Shown here piece by piece: positions 36,013 to 45,855 of a stretch of DNA of 50,375 nt; the stretch's first letter is position 1; each line of letters starts with the position of its first letter. The notes beneath the pieces were generated by a model. The model made no database searches. It saw nothing but the letters and a program-made list of their open reading frames with translations, and was not told the DNA's origin. Source of the stretch: Sphingomonas sp. ATCC 31555 (lineage in GTDB: Bacteria; Pseudomonadota; Alphaproteobacteria; Sphingomonadales; Sphingomonadaceae); assembly GCF_000282895.1 (NCBI RefSeq), contig NZ_ALBQ01000020.1:1-50375 (forward strand), written 5' to 3'. The position numbers and the translations under genes are program-made.

Positions 36013-36061
36013 GCAGCCGCCCGGCACCCGAAAAAAGGGGTGTCGGGCGGTTGCCTTTTTA
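36013..36061 (+). terminator. intrinsic terminator of the str operon
   Basis: A long stem (GCAGCCGCCCGGCACCC against GGGTGTCGGGCGGTTGC, with two G-T pairs) encloses a GAAAAAA loop and is followed by TTTTT (36056-36060), 35 bases after the tuf stop. Confidence 0.85.
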
Positions 36062-36244
36062 TAGGAGCGCCGTTAAAGGCCGCCCCTTCGGTTTTAGAGT
36101 TCAACAGCAAGAGGCGGCCATTCAGCCGTCGTCCCGGTTCAACCGGCGCCAGTTCGATCCGCTTTCCAGGCGGCAGGGCAGGGGCCGGGGCTTCGCCGGG
36201 GTGGCATTGGGTGCGCAGCCCCGCTCTTTCGCATCGGTAGGACC
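36062..36244 (+). promoter_or_regulatory. rpsJ leader region
   Basis: Because the preceding unit terminates at 36061, rpsJ must have its own promoter in these 180 bases, but no clear -35/-10 pair is seen. GGCCGCC (36077) can pair with GGCGGCC (36113) in a long hairpin, and a further GC-rich stem lies near 36183-36200. Confidence 0.35.
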
Positions 36245-36556
36245 ATGGAAACGCAGAATATCCGCATTCGCCTCAAGGCGTTCGATCACCGCGTGCTCGA
36301 TCAGGCTGCCGGCGACATTGCCGACACCGCTCGCCGCACCGGCGCCCTTATCCGTGGCCCCATCCCGCTCCCGACTCACATCGACAAGTTCACCGTCAAC
36401 CGGGGTCCGCACATCGATAAGAAGTCGCGCGAGCAGTTCGAGACCCGCACCTACAAGCGCATGCTCGACATCGTTCAGCCGACCCCGCAGACCGTGGACG
36501 CGCTGATGAAGCTCGACCTGGCCGCTGGCGTCGACGTCGAGATCAAGCTGGCCTGA
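36245..36556 (+). CDS. rpsJ: 30S ribosomal protein S10
   Basis: S10 (NusE) is a ribosomal protein and antitermination factor. The 103-residue protein is complete: [20 protein letters not shown], the loop [40 protein letters not shown], and [19 protein letters not shown] precedes the ATG. It usually heads the S10 operon directly before rplC; here a terminator hairpin and a 362-base gap separate them. Confidence 0.98.
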   Translation: METQNIRIRLKAFDHRVLDQAAGDIADTARRTGALIRGPIPLPTHIDKFTVNRGPHIDKKSREQFETRTYKRMLDIVQPTPQTVDALMKLDLAAGVDVEIKLA

Positions 36557-36918
36557 GCCGGCACCGGCCCCCGCGCTTCGCGGGGGCTTTTGGCGTTCGC
36601 CCCTAAAAAGGTGGACAGGGAAGCGCAGCTGACGTAAAGGCGCCGCTTCCACGAGATTCGCGACTTCCCTGAGGGGAGTCGCCATCCTCCTCGACCGGAT
36701 CGTTCCCCGATCCAATGCAAGGAGCGCCGAGCCGGAACGGCTCGCATCGACAAGGGATACCGCCGGCGGCTTTCGAGTGGCCGGGCCTGCGTCCCCCGTC
36801 TCTCCCGCCGCAAGGCGGGGGTTCAGCCCGGACGGGGGCTTCGCAGTAAATTCTAGGGCTGAACACGCACCCGCGGGAATGGTCCCGGGGGTGCCTCTGT
36901 GATAGGAGCAACAGGCCG
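36557..36918 (+). promoter_or_regulatory. rpsJ-rplC gap with three hairpins
   Basis: The 362-base gap holds a terminator hairpin (36567-36587, then TTTT). It also holds a two-tier hairpin (outer CCCCCGTC/GACGGGGG 36793-36838, inner CCCGCC-GCAA-GGCGGG with a GNRA loop, 36804-36819), and an 11-bp hairpin (36867-36894, one mismatch) just before the rplC ribosome binding site. No convincing protein frame is present. Confidence 0.6.
36567..36591 (+). terminator. intrinsic terminator after rpsJ
   Basis: GCCCCCGCG (36567-36575) pairs perfectly with CGCGGGGGC (36579-36587) and is followed by TTTT, 11 bases after the rpsJ stop. Confidence 0.75.
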
Positions 36919-37668
36919 ATGCGCACTGGCGTTATCGCGAAGAAGATGGGGATGACCCGCCTGTTCCAGGACGATGGCCGGCACGTGCCGGTGACCGTTC
37001 TGGCACTGGAAGGCGTCCAGGTGGTGGCACAGCGCACCACCGAAAAGGATGGCTATGTGGCCGTTCAGGTCGGCGCCGGCACGGCGAAGGCCAAGAACGT
37101 CGCCAAGCCGCAGCGCGGTCACTTCGGCAAGGCCGAAGTCGAGCCCAAGGCGATCCTCTGCGAATTCCGCGTCGAGGAAGATGGTCTGCTGGACGTAGGC
37201 GCCGAAATCTCGGCCGACCATTTCGTCGCAGGCCAGCTGGTCGACGTGTCGGGCCGTACCCAGGGTAAGGGTTTCGCCGGCGCCATGAAGCGTTGGGGCT
37301 TCGGCGGTCTGCGCGCCACCCACGGCGTTTCCGTCTCGCACCGTTCGCACGGTTCGACCGGTAACCGCCAGGATCCGGGCCGCGTCTTCAAGAACAAGAA
37401 GATGGCCGGTCACATGGGCGACCGCAATCGCACCCAGCAGAATCTGGAAGTGGTCGGCACCGATGCCGAGCGCGGCCTGATCTTCGTCAAGGGCTCGGTC
37501 CCGGGCTCGAAGGGTGGCTGGCTGATCGTGAAGGACGCCGTCAAGGTCGACCGTCACGCCGATGCGCCGTACCCCGCCGGCCTCAAGGCCGTCGCGAACA
37601 GCAACGAGGCTCCCGCCGAAGCGCCCGCCGCGGCCGCTCCGGAAGCCACCGAAGGCCAGGAGGGCTAA
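36919..37668 (+). CDS. rplC: 50S ribosomal protein L3
   Basis: L3 is an early-assembling 23S rRNA binder near the peptidyl transferase centre. The 249-residue protein has [20 protein letters not shown], the central loop [20 protein letters not shown] segment and [20 protein letters not shown], and [19 protein letters not shown]. It carries an acidic Ala/Pro/Glu-rich C-terminal tail (about 20 residues) beyond the E. coli length. AGGAG precedes the ATG. It heads the run of ten genes to rpsQ. Confidence 0.98.
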   Translation: MRTGVIAKKMGMTRLFQDDGRHVPVTVLALEGVQVVAQRTTEKDGYVAVQVGAGTAKAKNVAKPQRGHFGKAEVEPKAILCEFRVEEDGLLDVGAEISADHFVAGQLVDVSGRTQGKGFAGAMKRWGFGGLRATHGVSVSHRSHGSTGNRQDPGRVFKNKKMAGHMGDRNRTQQNLEVVGTDAERGLIFVKGSVPGSKGGWLIVKDAVKVDRHADAPYPAGLKAVANSNEAPAEAPAAAAPEATEGQEG

Positions 37669-38295
37669 GTGAAGGTCAAGGTTCAAACCCTCGACGCCGC
37701 CGAAAAGGGCGATATCGAGCTCAACGACGAGATCTTCGGTCTCGATCCGCGCGCCGACATCCTGCATCGCGTCGTCACCTGGCAGCTCGAGAAGCGTCGC
37801 GGCACCGCCCGCGGCACCCGCGAGCGTGCGGACGTTGCGCGTACGGGCAAGAAGTGGGGCCGCCAGAAGGGCGGCGGCACGGCACGTCACGGCGATCGCC
37901 GCGCCCCGGTGTTCATCGGCGGTGGTAAGGCGCACGGCGCTCGCGTTCGCGACTTCAATCCGTCGCTGAACAAGAAGATCCGCGCGCTGGGCCTGAAGAT
38001 GGCGCTGTCGAGCCACGCCAAGGCGGGTTCGCTGATCGTCATGGACAGCCTGGTCGTCGAGAACGGCAAGACCAAGGTGCTCGCGGGCAACCTGGAAAAG
38101 CTGGGCTTCGGCAAGAAGGCGCTGGTGATCGACGGCGACACCGTCGAGACCACGTTCGCGCTGGCGGCGGGCAACCTGCACCAGGTGGACGTGCTGCCGG
38201 CAATCGGCGCCAACGTCTACGACATCCTGAAGAGCGACACGCTGGTTCTTACCCGCGCTGCCGTCGAGAAGCTGGAGGCGCGCTTCAATGGCTAA
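37669..38295 (+). CDS. rplD: 50S ribosomal protein L4
   Basis: L4 binds 23S rRNA with a long loop into the exit tunnel and in E. coli represses the S10 operon. The 208-residue protein shows the tunnel loop [32 protein letters not shown] and the C-terminal helix [20 protein letters not shown]. The start is GTG and lies directly after the rplC stop with no gap. Its end overlaps rplW by eight bases. Confidence 0.97.
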   Translation: MKVKVQTLDAAEKGDIELNDEIFGLDPRADILHRVVTWQLEKRRGTARGTRERADVARTGKKWGRQKGGGTARHGDRRAPVFIGGGKAHGARVRDFNPSLNKKIRALGLKMALSSHAKAGSLIVMDSLVVENGKTKVLAGNLEKLGFGKKALVIDGDTVETTFALAAGNLHQVDVLPAIGANVYDILKSDTLVLTRAAVEKLEARFNG

Positions 38296-38602
38296 GCAGT
38301 CCAAGCCGGTCGACAACCGTCACTATGACGTGATCGTCGCACCGCACATCACCGAGAAGTCGACGCTCGTCTCCGAGGCGAACGCCGTGGTCTTCAAGGT
38401 CGCCAGCGATGCGACCAAGCCGGAGATCAAGGCCGCCGTCGAAGCGATCTGGAACGTGAAGGTCACGGGCGTGAACACGCTGGTCCAGAAGGGCAAGACC
38501 AAGAAGTGGAAGGGTGCGCCCTACCGCCGCTCCGACATGAAGAAGGCGATCGTCACCCTCGCTGAAGGTGAGCAGATCGACGTGACGCAGGGGGTCAACT
38601 GA
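38288..38602 (+). CDS. rplW: 50S ribosomal protein L23
   Basis: L23 sits at the tunnel exit and is the docking site for trigger factor and SRP. The 104-residue protein has [40 protein letters not shown] and the rRNA-binding [20 protein letters not shown]. The ATG lies inside the end of rplD (ATGGCTAA overlap), giving tight translational coupling. Confidence 0.98.
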   Translation: MAKQSKPVDNRHYDVIVAPHITEKSTLVSEANAVVFKVASDATKPEIKAAVEAIWNVKVTGVNTLVQKGKTKKWKGAPYRRSDMKKAIVTLAEGEQIDVTQGVN

Positions 38603-38604
38603 CC

Positions 38605-39456
38605 ATGGCGCTCAAGAATTACAATCCGACGTCGCCGGGCGTCCGCGGGCTGATCCTGATCGATCGTTCGCAGCTCTACAAAGGTCGCCCCGTAAAGGCG
38701 CTGACCGAGGGCAAGACCAAGACCGGCGGCCGTAACAACAAGGGCCATGTCACTTCGCGCGGCATCGGCGGCGGTCACAAGCAGCGCTATCGCGTCGTCG
38801 ATTTCAAGCGCCGCCTGTGGGACGTCGAAGGTACCGTCGAGCGGATCGAGTATGACCCGAACCGCACCGCCTTCATCGCGCTCGTGAACTACGGCGCCGG
38901 CGAAGACGGCAAGGATCGTCTGGCGTACATCCTGGCGCCGCAGCGCCTGGGCGTCGGCGACAAGGTGATCGCCGGCAAGAAGACCGACGTGAAGCCGGGC
39001 AACGCCATGGAGCTGGGCCAGATGCCGGTCGGCACCATCGTCCACAATGTGGAGATGAAGCCGGGCAAGGGCGGCCAGATCGCCCGTTCGGCCGGTGCGT
39101 ACGTCCAGGTTGTCGGTCGTGACCGCGGCATGGTGATCGTGCGTCTGGGCTCGGGCGAGCAGCGCTATATCCACGCCGCCTGCATGGCGACCGTGGGTGC
39201 GGTGTCGAACCCCGACAACCAGAACCAGAACTTCGGCAAGGCCGGTCGCAGCCGCTGGCAGGGCAAGCGTCCGCTTACCCGCGGCGTCGCCAAGAACCCG
39301 GTCGACCACCCGCACGGCGGTGGTGAAGGCCGCACCTCGGGCGGCCGTCACCCGGTCACCCCGTGGGGCAAGCCGACCAAGGGTGCGCGCACCCGCCACA
39401 ACAAGGCGACGGACAAGATGATCATCCGTTCGCGTCACGCGAAGAAGAAGGGCTGA
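38605..39456 (+). CDS. rplB: 50S ribosomal protein L2
   Basis: L2 is needed for subunit joining and peptidyl transfer. The 283-residue protein contains [23 protein letters not shown], the OB/SH3-like core, and the C-terminal [20 protein letters not shown] with the conserved His of the active-centre loop. Slightly longer than the E. coli protein because of an insert near residue 80-100. Two bases separate it from rplW. Confidence 0.98.
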   Translation: MALKNYNPTSPGVRGLILIDRSQLYKGRPVKALTEGKTKTGGRNNKGHVTSRGIGGGHKQRYRVVDFKRRLWDVEGTVERIEYDPNRTAFIALVNYGAGEDGKDRLAYILAPQRLGVGDKVIAGKKTDVKPGNAMELGQMPVGTIVHNVEMKPGKGGQIARSAGAYVQVVGRDRGMVIVRLGSGEQRYIHAACMATVGAVSNPDNQNQNFGKAGRSRWQGKRPLTRGVAKNPVDHPHGGGEGRTSGGRHPVTPWGKPTKGARTRHNKATDKMIIRSRHAKKKG

Positions 39457-39459
39457 TAG

Positions 39460-39738
39460 ATGGCTCGCTCCGTATGGAAGGGTCCGTTCGTGGACCTGCA
39501 CCTTCTCAAGAAGGCTGAAGCCGCCCAGGAAGCTGGCACGCGCGCTGGTCCGATCAAGACCTGGTCGCGTCGCTCGACGATCCTCCCGCAGTTCGTCGGC
39601 CTGACGTTCAACGTGTACAACGGCCGCAAGTTCGTGCCGGTGTCGGTCAACGAGGAAATGGTCGGCATGAAGCTCGGCGAGTTCGCGCCGACCCGCTTCT
39701 TCCCCGGCCACGCCGCCGACAAGAAGGGTAAGCGCTAA
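39460..39738 (+). CDS. rpsS: 30S ribosomal protein S19
   Basis: S19 forms a complex with S13 in the head of the 30S subunit. The 92-residue protein is complete: [60 protein letters not shown] and the C-terminal [18 protein letters not shown]. It overlaps the rplV start as TAATG. Confidence 0.98.
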   Translation: MARSVWKGPFVDLHLLKKAEAAQEAGTRAGPIKTWSRRSTILPQFVGLTFNVYNGRKFVPVSVNEEMVGMKLGEFAPTRFFPGHAADKKGKR

Positions 39739-40115
39739 TGAGCAAGCAGGCAGCCCCCCGCAAGGTTGGCGACAAGGAAGCCCTTGCCGTCGCCACGCAG
39801 ATCCGCGGTTCGGCCCAGAAGCTGAACCTGGTCGCGGGCCTGATCCGCGGCCGCACGGCGGCCGAGGCGATGAACATCCTCGCTTTCTCGAAGAAGGCGA
39901 TGGCGGTCGACGCCCGCAAGGTGCTGGCTTCGGCCATCGCCAATGCCGAGAACAACCACAATCTCGACGTCGACGCGCTCGTCGTCGCCGAGGCTTCGGT
40001 TGGCAAGTCGATCACGATGAAGCGCTTCGCGACGCGCGGCCGTGGCAAGTCCACCCGCATCCTGAAGCCGTTCAGCCGTCTGCGCATCGTCGTGCGCGAG
40101 CAGGAAGAAGCATAA
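39738..40115 (+). CDS. rplV: 50S ribosomal protein L22
   Basis: L22 extends a loop into the exit tunnel opposite L4. The 125-residue protein has [40 protein letters not shown] and the loop [20 protein letters not shown], the site where macrolide-resistance changes occur in other species. No deletion is apparent. Start and stop each share one base with the flanking genes. Confidence 0.98.
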   Translation: MSKQAAPRKVGDKEALAVATQIRGSAQKLNLVAGLIRGRTAAEAMNILAFSKKAMAVDARKVLASAIANAENNHNLDVDALVVAEASVGKSITMKRFATRGRGKSTRILKPFSRLRIVVREQEEA

Positions 40116-40822
40116 TGGGTCAGAAGAGCAATCCCATCGGTCTGCGTCTGCAGATCAACCGCACCTGGGACAGCCGCTGGTTCGCAGAAGGCGCCGATTA
40201 CGGCCGCCTGCTGCTTGAGGACCTCAAGATCCGCAAGTTCATCGTCAAGACGCTGCCGCAGGCCGCGATCTCGAAGGTGGTGATCGAGCGTCCGGCCAAG
40301 CTGTGCCGCATCTCGATCTTCGCGGCACGCCCCGGCGTGATCATCGGCAAGAAGGGCGCGGACATCGAGAAGCTTCGCAAGAAGCTGGGCGAGATGACCT
40401 CGTCGGACGTGTCGCTGAACATCGTCGAGATCCGCAAGCCGGAAGTCGATGCGAAGCTCGTCGCGCAGGGCGTGGCGGACCAGCTGGAGCGCCGTATCGC
40501 GTTCCGCCGTGCGATGAAGCGCGCGGTGCAGTCGGCGCTGCGTCTCGGCGCCGAGGGCATTCGTATCACCTGCGCCGGCCGTCTGGGTGGCGCGGAAATC
40601 GCCCGCACCGAATGGTATCGCGAAGGCCGCGTTCCGCTGCACACGCTGCGTGCGAACGTCGACTATGCCGAGGCCGAAGCGCACACCGCCTATGGCGTGT
40701 GCGGCGTGAAGGTCTGGATCTTCAAGGGCGAGATCCTGGGTCACGATCCGATGGCGCAGGACCGGCTGAACGTCGAGGCGCAGACCTCGGGCGTGCGCCC
40801 GGCGCGCGACGATCGCCGCTAA
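40115..40822 (+). CDS. rpsC: 30S ribosomal protein S3
   Basis: S3 lies at the mRNA entry channel. The 235-residue protein has the N-terminal [20 protein letters not shown], the KH motif [20 protein letters not shown], and the C-terminal domain [20 protein letters not shown] with [20 protein letters not shown]. Normal length. Translation is coupled to rplV through TAATG. Confidence 0.98.
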   Translation: MGQKSNPIGLRLQINRTWDSRWFAEGADYGRLLLEDLKIRKFIVKTLPQAAISKVVIERPAKLCRISIFAARPGVIIGKKGADIEKLRKKLGEMTSSDVSLNIVEIRKPEVDAKLVAQGVADQLERRIAFRRAMKRAVQSALRLGAEGIRITCAGRLGGAEIARTEWYREGRVPLHTLRANVDYAEAEAHTAYGVCGVKVWIFKGEILGHDPMAQDRLNVEAQTSGVRPARDDRR

Positions 40823-40838
40823 GGACTAGGACAGAACA

Positions 40839-41270
40839 ATGCTGCAACCGAAGCGCACCAAGTTCCGCAAGGCCTTCAAGGGCCGCATCCATGGCGAAGC
40901 CAAGGGTGGCACGGCGCTCAACTTCGGCTCCTATGGCCTGAAGGCAATGGAGCCCGAGCGGATCACCGCGCGCCAGATCGAAGCGGCTCGCCGCGCGATC
41001 ACGCGTCACATCAAGCGTCAGGGTCGTCTCTGGATCCGTATCTTCCCGGACGTTCCCGTTTCGTCGAAGCCGGCCGAAGTCCGCATGGGCTCGGGTAAGG
41101 GTTCGCCGGAATTCTGGGTGGCCCGCGTCAAGCCCGGCCGCATCCTGTTCGAGCTGGACGGCGTTCCCGGCCCGCTCGCGGCGGAAGCGTTCGAGCGCGC
41201 TGCGATGAAGCTGCCGATCAAGACCAAGGTCGTCGCTCGCCTCGGCGACACGTCGCACCTGGAGGGCTGA
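40839..41270 (+). CDS. rplP: 50S ribosomal protein L16
   Basis: L16 binds near the A site and peptidyl transferase centre. The 143-residue protein shows [20 protein letters not shown], the conserved [27 protein letters not shown] region with the functional Arg loop, and [20 protein letters not shown]. Sixteen bases separate it from rpsC. Confidence 0.98.
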   Translation: MLQPKRTKFRKAFKGRIHGEAKGGTALNFGSYGLKAMEPERITARQIEAARRAITRHIKRQGRLWIRIFPDVPVSSKPAEVRMGSGKGSPEFWVARVKPGRILFELDGVPGPLAAEAFERAAMKLPIKTKVVARLGDTSHLEG

Positions 41271-41274
41271 TAGA

Positions 41275-41478
41275 ATGACCAAGGCAACCGACCTTCGGGC
41301 GAACACCGACGACCAGCTCGCCGAGCAGCTGGGCAACCTGAAGCGCGAGGCATTCAACCTGCGCTTCCAGGCTGCCACCAGCCAGCTCGAGAAGCCGACC
41401 CGCGTGCGGGAAGTGCGTCGCGACATCGCCCGTATCAAGACGCTGCAGAACGAGCGCTCGCGCTCGGCTGCGAAGTAA
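41275..41478 (+). CDS. rpmC: 50S ribosomal protein L29
   Basis: L29 is a small helical protein near the tunnel exit beside L23. The 67-residue product ([59 protein letters not shown]) is a complete helical hairpin. Four bases separate it from rplP. Confidence 0.97.
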   Translation: MTKATDLRANTDDQLAEQLGNLKREAFNLRFQAATSQLEKPTRVREVRRDIARIKTLQNERSRSAAK

Positions 41479-41491
41479 GAGGACCGAGACC

Positions 41492-41758
41492 ATGCCGAAG
41501 CGCGTGCTGACCGGAAATGTCGTCTCGGACAAGGGCGACAAGACTGTGGTGGTTCTCGTCGAGCGTAAGGTGAAGCACCCGCTCTACGGGAAGATCATCC
41601 GCCGCTCGAAGAAGTACCACGCCCATGACGAGGCGAACGAGTACAAGGCCGGCGAGACCGTGCGCATCGAAGAGACTGCGCCGATCTCCAAGCTGAAGAC
41701 CTGGAAGGTGATCGAGCGGGTGAACACCCACGCGACGCCGAACAAGGTCGACGCATAA
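41492..41758 (+). CDS. rpsQ: 30S ribosomal protein S17
   Basis: S17 is an OB-fold primary binder of 16S rRNA. The 88-residue protein has [46 protein letters not shown] and [20 protein letters not shown]. It is the last gene of this block before a 143-base hairpin-rich gap, which marks the S10/spc boundary. Confidence 0.98.
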   Translation: MPKRVLTGNVVSDKGDKTVVVLVERKVKHPLYGKIIRRSKKYHAHDEANEYKAGETVRIEETAPISKLKTWKVIERVNTHATPNKVDA

Positions 41759-41901
41759 TCGTCATCTCCGCTCTTGCGGAGAACTCGAGTTGCGGCCATA
41801 GGCCGCCGCTTTGGTGCCCCGGCCGGTAAGGCCGGGGTGACGCATTAGAAACGGAACCACCGGGCGCGTCCCGGCAGGCCAAACGAGAAGGAACCGGATC
41901 A
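41759..41901 (+). promoter_or_regulatory. four tandem hairpins between rpsQ and rplN
   Basis: Four perfect stems follow one another: TCTCCGC-TCTT-GCGGAGA (41765-41782), GCGGCC-ATA-GGCCGC (41792-41806), CCCCGGCC-GGTAA-GGCCGGGG (41817-41837) and CCGGG-CGCGT-CCCGG (41860-41874). None has a T run. They may form a leader for the spc block, a processing site or termination/antitermination signals. Confidence 0.6.
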
Positions 41902-42270
41902 ATGATCCAGATGCAGTCCAATCTCGACGTCGCAGACAACAGCGGCGCGAAGCGGGTGCAGTGCATCAAGGTGCTGGGCGGGTCGAAGCGTCGCTTCGCC
42001 GGCGTGGGCGACGTGATCGTCGTCAGCATCAAGGAAGCCGCTCCCCGCGGCAAGGTTAAGAAGGGCGACGTGCACCGTGCGGTGATCGTCCGTACGGCGA
42101 AGGACATCCGTCGCGCCGACGGTTCGGTGATCCGTTTCGACGGCAACGCCGCTGTGCTGGTCAACAAGAACGAGGAGCCGATCGGCACCCGTATCTTTGG
42201 CCCGGTGGTCCGCGAGCTCCGCTCGAAGGGCTTCATGAAGATCATTTCGCTCGCCCCCGAGGTGCTGTGA
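41902..42270 (+). CDS. rplN: 50S ribosomal protein L14
   Basis: L14 lies at the subunit interface. The 122-residue protein begins [20 protein letters not shown] and contains [40 protein letters not shown] and [20 protein letters not shown], typical throughout. AAGGAA precedes the ATG. It is the first gene of the spc block; its stop overlaps the rplX ATG by one base. Confidence 0.98.
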   Translation: MIQMQSNLDVADNSGAKRVQCIKVLGGSKRRFAGVGDVIVVSIKEAAPRGKVKKGDVHRAVIVRTAKDIRRADGSVIRFDGNAAVLVNKNEEPIGTRIFGPVVRELRSKGFMKIISLAPEVL

Positions 42271-42587
42271 TGGCTGCTGCCAAGATCAAGAAGGGCGACA
42301 AGGTCGTTGTCCTGTCCGGCAAGGACAAGGGCAAGACCGGTGAGGTCGTCAAGTCGCTGCCGAAGGACGACAAGGTCGTCGTTGCCGGCGTGAACATCGC
42401 CGTGCGCCACAAGAAGCCGACCCAGGGCGATCCCCAGGGTGGTCTGGTGCGCACCGAAGCGCCGCTGCATGTCTCGAAGGTCGCGCATGTGACCGCCGAC
42501 GGCAAGGCGACCCGCGTTCGCTTCGAAACCCGCGACGGCAAGAAGGTTCGCGTCGCCGTCAAGACCGGGGAGGTCATCAATGGCTGA
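42270..42587 (+). CDS. rplX: 50S ribosomal protein L24
   Basis: L24 initiates 50S assembly. The 105-residue protein has the KOW motif [20 protein letters not shown], then [20 protein letters not shown] and THE-type end [23 protein letters not shown] at 42270 was chosen over a GTG one codon earlier because it overlaps the rplN stop. Its end overlaps rplE by eight bases (ATGGCTGA). Confidence 0.97.
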   Translation: MAAAKIKKGDKVVVLSGKDKGKTGEVVKSLPKDDKVVVAGVNIAVRHKKPTQGDPQGGLVRTEAPLHVSKVAHVTADGKATRVRFETRDGKKVRVAVKTGEVING

Positions 42588-43161
42588 TTCCTACACGCCG
42601 CGGATGCGGAAGCTGTACGACGAGACCATCGTCAAGGCGATGACCGAGAAGTTCGGCTACAAGAACGTCATGGAAATTCCGCGGATCGAAAAGATCGTGC
42701 TGAACATGGGCGTTGGCGAAGCCACCCAGGACAAGAAGAAGGTCGAGCAGGCCGCTTCTGAAATGGAACTGATCGCCGGCCAGAAGCCGGTCGTGACCAA
42801 GGCGAAGAAGTCGATCGCGCAGTTCAAGCTGCGTGAAGGCATGCCGATCGGCTGCAAGGTGACCCTGCGCCGCGAACGCATGTACGAGTTCCTCGATCGC
42901 TTCATCACGATCGCGCTTCCCCGCGTCCGCGACTTCCGTGGCCTCAACCCGAAGTCGTTCGACGGTCGCGGCAACTATGCCTGCGGCATCAAGGAACAGC
43001 TCGTGTTCCCCGAGATCAACTATGACCGCATCGACAAGGTGCGCGGCATGGACGTGATTGTTACCACCACTGCCAAGACGGATGACGAGGCTCGCGAGCT
43101 TCTCCGTCTCTTCGGTTTCCCGTTCCCGCAGGCGGACGGCGAAGCGAAGCAGGCGGCGTAA
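42580..43161 (+). CDS. rplE: 50S ribosomal protein L5
   Basis: L5 binds 5S rRNA in the central protuberance. The 193-residue protein has [60 protein letters not shown] and [21 protein letters not shown] short acidic tail ([12 protein letters not shown]) extends beyond E. coli L5. It is translationally coupled to rplX. Confidence 0.98.
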   Translation: MADSYTPRMRKLYDETIVKAMTEKFGYKNVMEIPRIEKIVLNMGVGEATQDKKKVEQAASEMELIAGQKPVVTKAKKSIAQFKLREGMPIGCKVTLRRERMYEFLDRFITIALPRVRDFRGLNPKSFDGRGNYACGIKEQLVFPEINYDRIDKVRGMDVIVTTTAKTDDEARELLRLFGFPFPQADGEAKQAA

Positions 43162-43180
43162 GGAAGGAAGAACTTAAGTC

Positions 43181-43486
43181 ATGGCGAAACTGAGTTCGAT
43201 CAACAAGAACGAGCGTCGCAAGCAGCTGGTGAAGAAGTATGCCGGCAAGTATGCGAAGCTGAAGGCGATTGCGAACGACGAAAGCCTGGATGAGACCGAG
43301 CGTCTCATCGCACGGCTCAAGATGGCCGAGATTCCCCGCAACGGGAACCCGACCCGCATTCGCAACCGGTGTGAGCTGACGGGTCGTCCCCGCGCTTATT
43401 ACCGCAAGTTCCGTCTCGCACGTGTCATGCTGCGCGATCTGGCCAACAAGGGCCTGATCCCGGGTGTCACGAAGTCGAGCTGGTAA
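43181..43486 (+). CDS. rpsN: 30S ribosomal protein S14
   Basis: S14 is the long, zinc-free type: 101 residues without the four-Cys motif of short S14. The C-terminal half [20 protein letters not shown] and the end [15 protein letters not shown] are diagnostic. It follows rplE by 19 bases with an AAGGAAG site. Confidence 0.98.
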   Translation: MAKLSSINKNERRKQLVKKYAGKYAKLKAIANDESLDETERLIARLKMAEIPRNGNPTRIRNRCELTGRPRAYYRKFRLARVMLRDLANKGLIPGVTKSSW

Positions 43487-43498
43487 AGGACACGCAAG

Positions 43499-43894
43499 AT
43501 GGCAGTGACCGATCCCCTGGGTGATATGCTCACCCGCATCCGCAACGGCCAGCGTGCGCGCAAGGACTCCGTCCTCACGCCCGCGTCGAAGCTGCGTGCC
43601 CGCGTCCTCGACGTGCTTCAGCGCGAGGGCTATATCCGTGGTTACAGCGAAGAGCAGATGGGCCCCGCGGCCGGCATCCGCATCGAGCTGAAGTATTTCG
43701 AGGGTCAGCCGGCGATCAAGCACGTCGCGCGCATCTCGAAGCCCGGCCGCCGCATCTATTCGGGGGCGCAGGAACTTCCGCGCATCCGCAATGGCCTCGG
43801 CATCACGATCGTCTCGACGCCTCGCGGCGTTCTGTCCGACGCGGAAGCGCGCGAACAGAATGTCGGCGGCGAAGTGCTGGCGGAGGTGTTCTGA
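43499..43894 (+). CDS. rpsH: 30S ribosomal protein S8
   Basis: S8 is a primary 16S rRNA binder and in E. coli the repressor of the spc operon. The 131-residue protein has [57 protein letters not shown] and [20 protein letters not shown]. Its stop overlaps the rplF ATG by one base. Confidence 0.98.
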   Translation: MAVTDPLGDMLTRIRNGQRARKDSVLTPASKLRARVLDVLQREGYIRGYSEEQMGPAAGIRIELKYFEGQPAIKHVARISKPGRRIYSGAQELPRIRNGLGITIVSTPRGVLSDAEAREQNVGGEVLAEVF

Positions 43895-44427
43895 TGAGCC
43901 GCATCGGCAAAAAGCCGGTTCCCGTCCCCCAGGGCGTGACCGCGAACATCGACGGCGGGCAGATCTCGGTGAAGGGCCCCAAGGGCACCCTGACCATGCC
44001 GCTCGCCGACGACATCAAGTACGAGATGGTCGAAGGCGGCATTTCGGTGCAGCCGGCGAACGACACCAAGCGCGCTCGTGCCTTCTGGGGCATGCAGCGC
44101 ACCCTGGTGCAGAACCTCGTCACCGGCGTGACCACCGGCTTCACCAAGAAGCTGCTGATCACCGGCGTGGGCTACCGCGCTGCGTCGCAGGGCAAGGTCC
44201 TGAAGCTGCAGCTCGGCTATTCGCACGACGTCAATTTCGACATTCCCGAGGGAATCGAGATCAAGACGCCGGATCAGACCACGGTCGAGATCTCGGGCAT
44301 CGACAAGCAGAAGGTCGGCCAGGTGGCCGCGGAAATCCGCCGTTGGCGCAAGCCGGAGCCCTATAAGGGCAAGGGCATCAAGTACGATGGCGAATTCATC
44401 TTCCGCAAGGAAGGGAAGAAGAAGTGA
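43894..44427 (+). CDS. rplF: 50S ribosomal protein L6
   Basis: L6 lies near the GTPase-associated centre. The 177-residue protein shows [60 protein letters not shown], and the C-terminal [23 protein letters not shown]. Its stop overlaps the GTG start of rplR (GTGA). Confidence 0.98.
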   Translation: MSRIGKKPVPVPQGVTANIDGGQISVKGPKGTLTMPLADDIKYEMVEGGISVQPANDTKRARAFWGMQRTLVQNLVTGVTTGFTKKLLITGVGYRAASQGKVLKLQLGYSHDVNFDIPEGIEIKTPDQTTVEISGIDKQKVGQVAAEIRRWRKPEPYKGKGIKYDGEFIFRKEGKKK

Positions 44428-44786
44428 TCAGCACCAAGGGTCTTTCGCTTTTCGAAAAGCGTCGTCGTCGCAACCGTACCGCGCTGCGTGCGCGGGCCGG
44501 TGGCCGTCCTCGTCTGTCGATCCATCGCTCGGGCAAGCACATCTATGCCCAGGTGATCGACGATACCCAGGGTCGCACCGTCGCCTCGGCCTCCACGCTC
44601 GAGAAGGACGTGCGTGGCCAGACCGGCGCCACGATCGCCGCGGCACAGGAAGTGGGCAAGCGCGTTGCCGAGGCCGCCAAGGCTGCAGGCATCACCCAGG
44701 TCGTCTTCGACCGCGGTGGCTTCCTCTACCATGGTCGCGTCAAGGCGCTGGCGGATGCCGCGCGTGAGAGCGGATTGGAGTTCTAA
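44424..44786 (+). CDS. rplR: 50S ribosomal protein L18
   Basis: L18 binds 5S rRNA together with L5. The 120-residue protein has the basic N-terminus [40 protein letters not shown], and the end [26 protein letters not shown]. The start is GTG, overlapping rplF by four bases, and so depends on coupled translation. Confidence 0.97.
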   Translation: MISTKGLSLFEKRRRRNRTALRARAGGRPRLSIHRSGKHIYAQVIDDTQGRTVASASTLEKDVRGQTGATIAAAQEVGKRVAEAAKAAGITQVVFDRGGFLYHGRVKALADAARESGLEF

Positions 44787-44788
44787 AC

Positions 44789-45517
44789 ATGGCCGATGAA
44801 ATCAACACGACCGATACCCCGGTCGAGGCGCAGGACGCCGGCCAGGCGGCCCCCGAGCAGCAGGGCCGTGGCCCGCGCGGCGGCCGTGGCCGTGGCGGCC
44901 CCGGTGGCGGTGACAACCGCGGCCGTGGCGGCCGGGACGGCAACCGTGGTCGTCGCGACGATCGTCGCGGCGCGCAGGAAGATGGCGGCGAAGAGCTGAT
45001 CGAAAAGCTCGTCCACATCAACCGCGTCTCGAAGACGGTGAAGGGCGGTAAGCGCTTCGGTTTCGCCGCGCTCGTCGTGGTGGGCGATGGCAAGGGCCGT
45101 GTCGGCTTCGGCCATGGCAAGGCGCGCGAAGTGCCGGAAGCCATTTCGAAGGCGACCGCTTCGGCCAAGAAGGCGATGGTTCGCGTTCCGCTGAAGGAAG
45201 GCCGCACGCTGCACCATGACGGCAACGGGCATTTCGGCGCAGGCCGCGTGACCGTCCGTTCGGCGCCGCAGGGTACCGGCATCATCGCCGGCGGCCCGAT
45301 GCGCGCGATCTTCGAATCGCTCGGCGTTGCCGATGTGGTGACCAAGTCGGTCGGCACGTCCAACCCGTACAACATGATCCGCGCCACGTTCGAGGCACTG
45401 GGTGAGCAGACTTCGCCGAAGTCGGTCGCGCAGCGCCGTGGCAAGAAGATCGCCGACCTGCTCGGCCGCGGTGGTTCGCAGACCGCCGAGGCGGACGCTG
45501 CGGCCGTTACGGAGTAA
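44789..45517 (+). CDS. rpsE: 30S ribosomal protein S5 with RGG-rich N-terminal extension
   Basis: S5 contributes to decoding fidelity and mRNA unwinding. The core from about residue 68 is standard: [60 protein letters not shown]. Before it lie about 58 residues not found in E. coli S5: an acidic/Gln part and then [20 protein letters not shown] with RGG/RGR repeats. The total is 242 residues against 167 in E. coli. The extension is disordered-looking and may bind RNA. No internal start with a good ribosome binding site replaces the upstream ATG, which follows rplR by two bases. Confidence 0.96.
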   Translation: MADEINTTDTPVEAQDAGQAAPEQQGRGPRGGRGRGGPGGGDNRGRGGRDGNRGRRDDRRGAQEDGGEELIEKLVHINRVSKTVKGGKRFGFAALVVVGDGKGRVGFGHGKAREVPEAISKATASAKKAMVRVPLKEGRTLHHDGNGHFGAGRVTVRSAPQGTGIIAGGPMRAIFESLGVADVVTKSVGTSNPYNMIRATFEALGEQTSPKSVAQRRGKKIADLLGRGGSQTAEADAAAVTE

Positions 45518-45523
45518 ACGATC

Positions 45524-45703
45524 ATGGCGAAGATCAAGATCAAGCAGATCGGCTCGCCGATCCGCCGCACCAAGGATCAGCGTGCCACGCTGATCGGCCT
45601 TGGCCTCAACAAGATGCACAAGGTTTCGGAGCTGGAGGACAGCCCCGAGGTCCGCGGCATGATCCGCAAGCTGCCGCACATGGTCGAAGTGATCGAGGGC
45701 TGA
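45524..45703 (+). CDS. rpmD: 50S ribosomal protein L30
   Basis: This small protein of 59 residues reads [20 protein letters not shown], then [20 protein letters not shown] and a C-terminus ending [14 protein letters not shown], a complete L30. Six bases separate it from rpsE. A strong intrinsic terminator follows 31 bases after its stop, so transcription of this block probably ends here, unlike the usual rpmD-rplO continuity. Confidence 0.98.
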   Translation: MAKIKIKQIGSPIRRTKDQRATLIGLGLNKMHKVSELEDSPEVRGMIRKLPHMVEVIEG

Positions 45704-45733
45704 GCCTTCGGCTCGCTGGACCAGCGACATTGG

Positions 45734-45764
45734 AAAAGGGCGGTGGGCAACCACCGCCCTTTTT
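45734..45764 (+). terminator. intrinsic terminator after rpmD
   Basis: AAAAGGGCGGTGG-type left arm (45734-45746) pairs perfectly with CCACCGCCCTTTT (45751-45763) across GCAA; the right arm itself supplies the T run. It closes the spc block before the antiporter gene. Confidence 0.85.
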
Positions 45765-45855
45765 CGTTGTGCCGGGGGAGAGGGACGGTGGCGGGGCAGG
45801 CGTGCAAATCGTCGGAGCGGAGGACCGATCCGCCACTCCGATCGCTTATCCAGCG

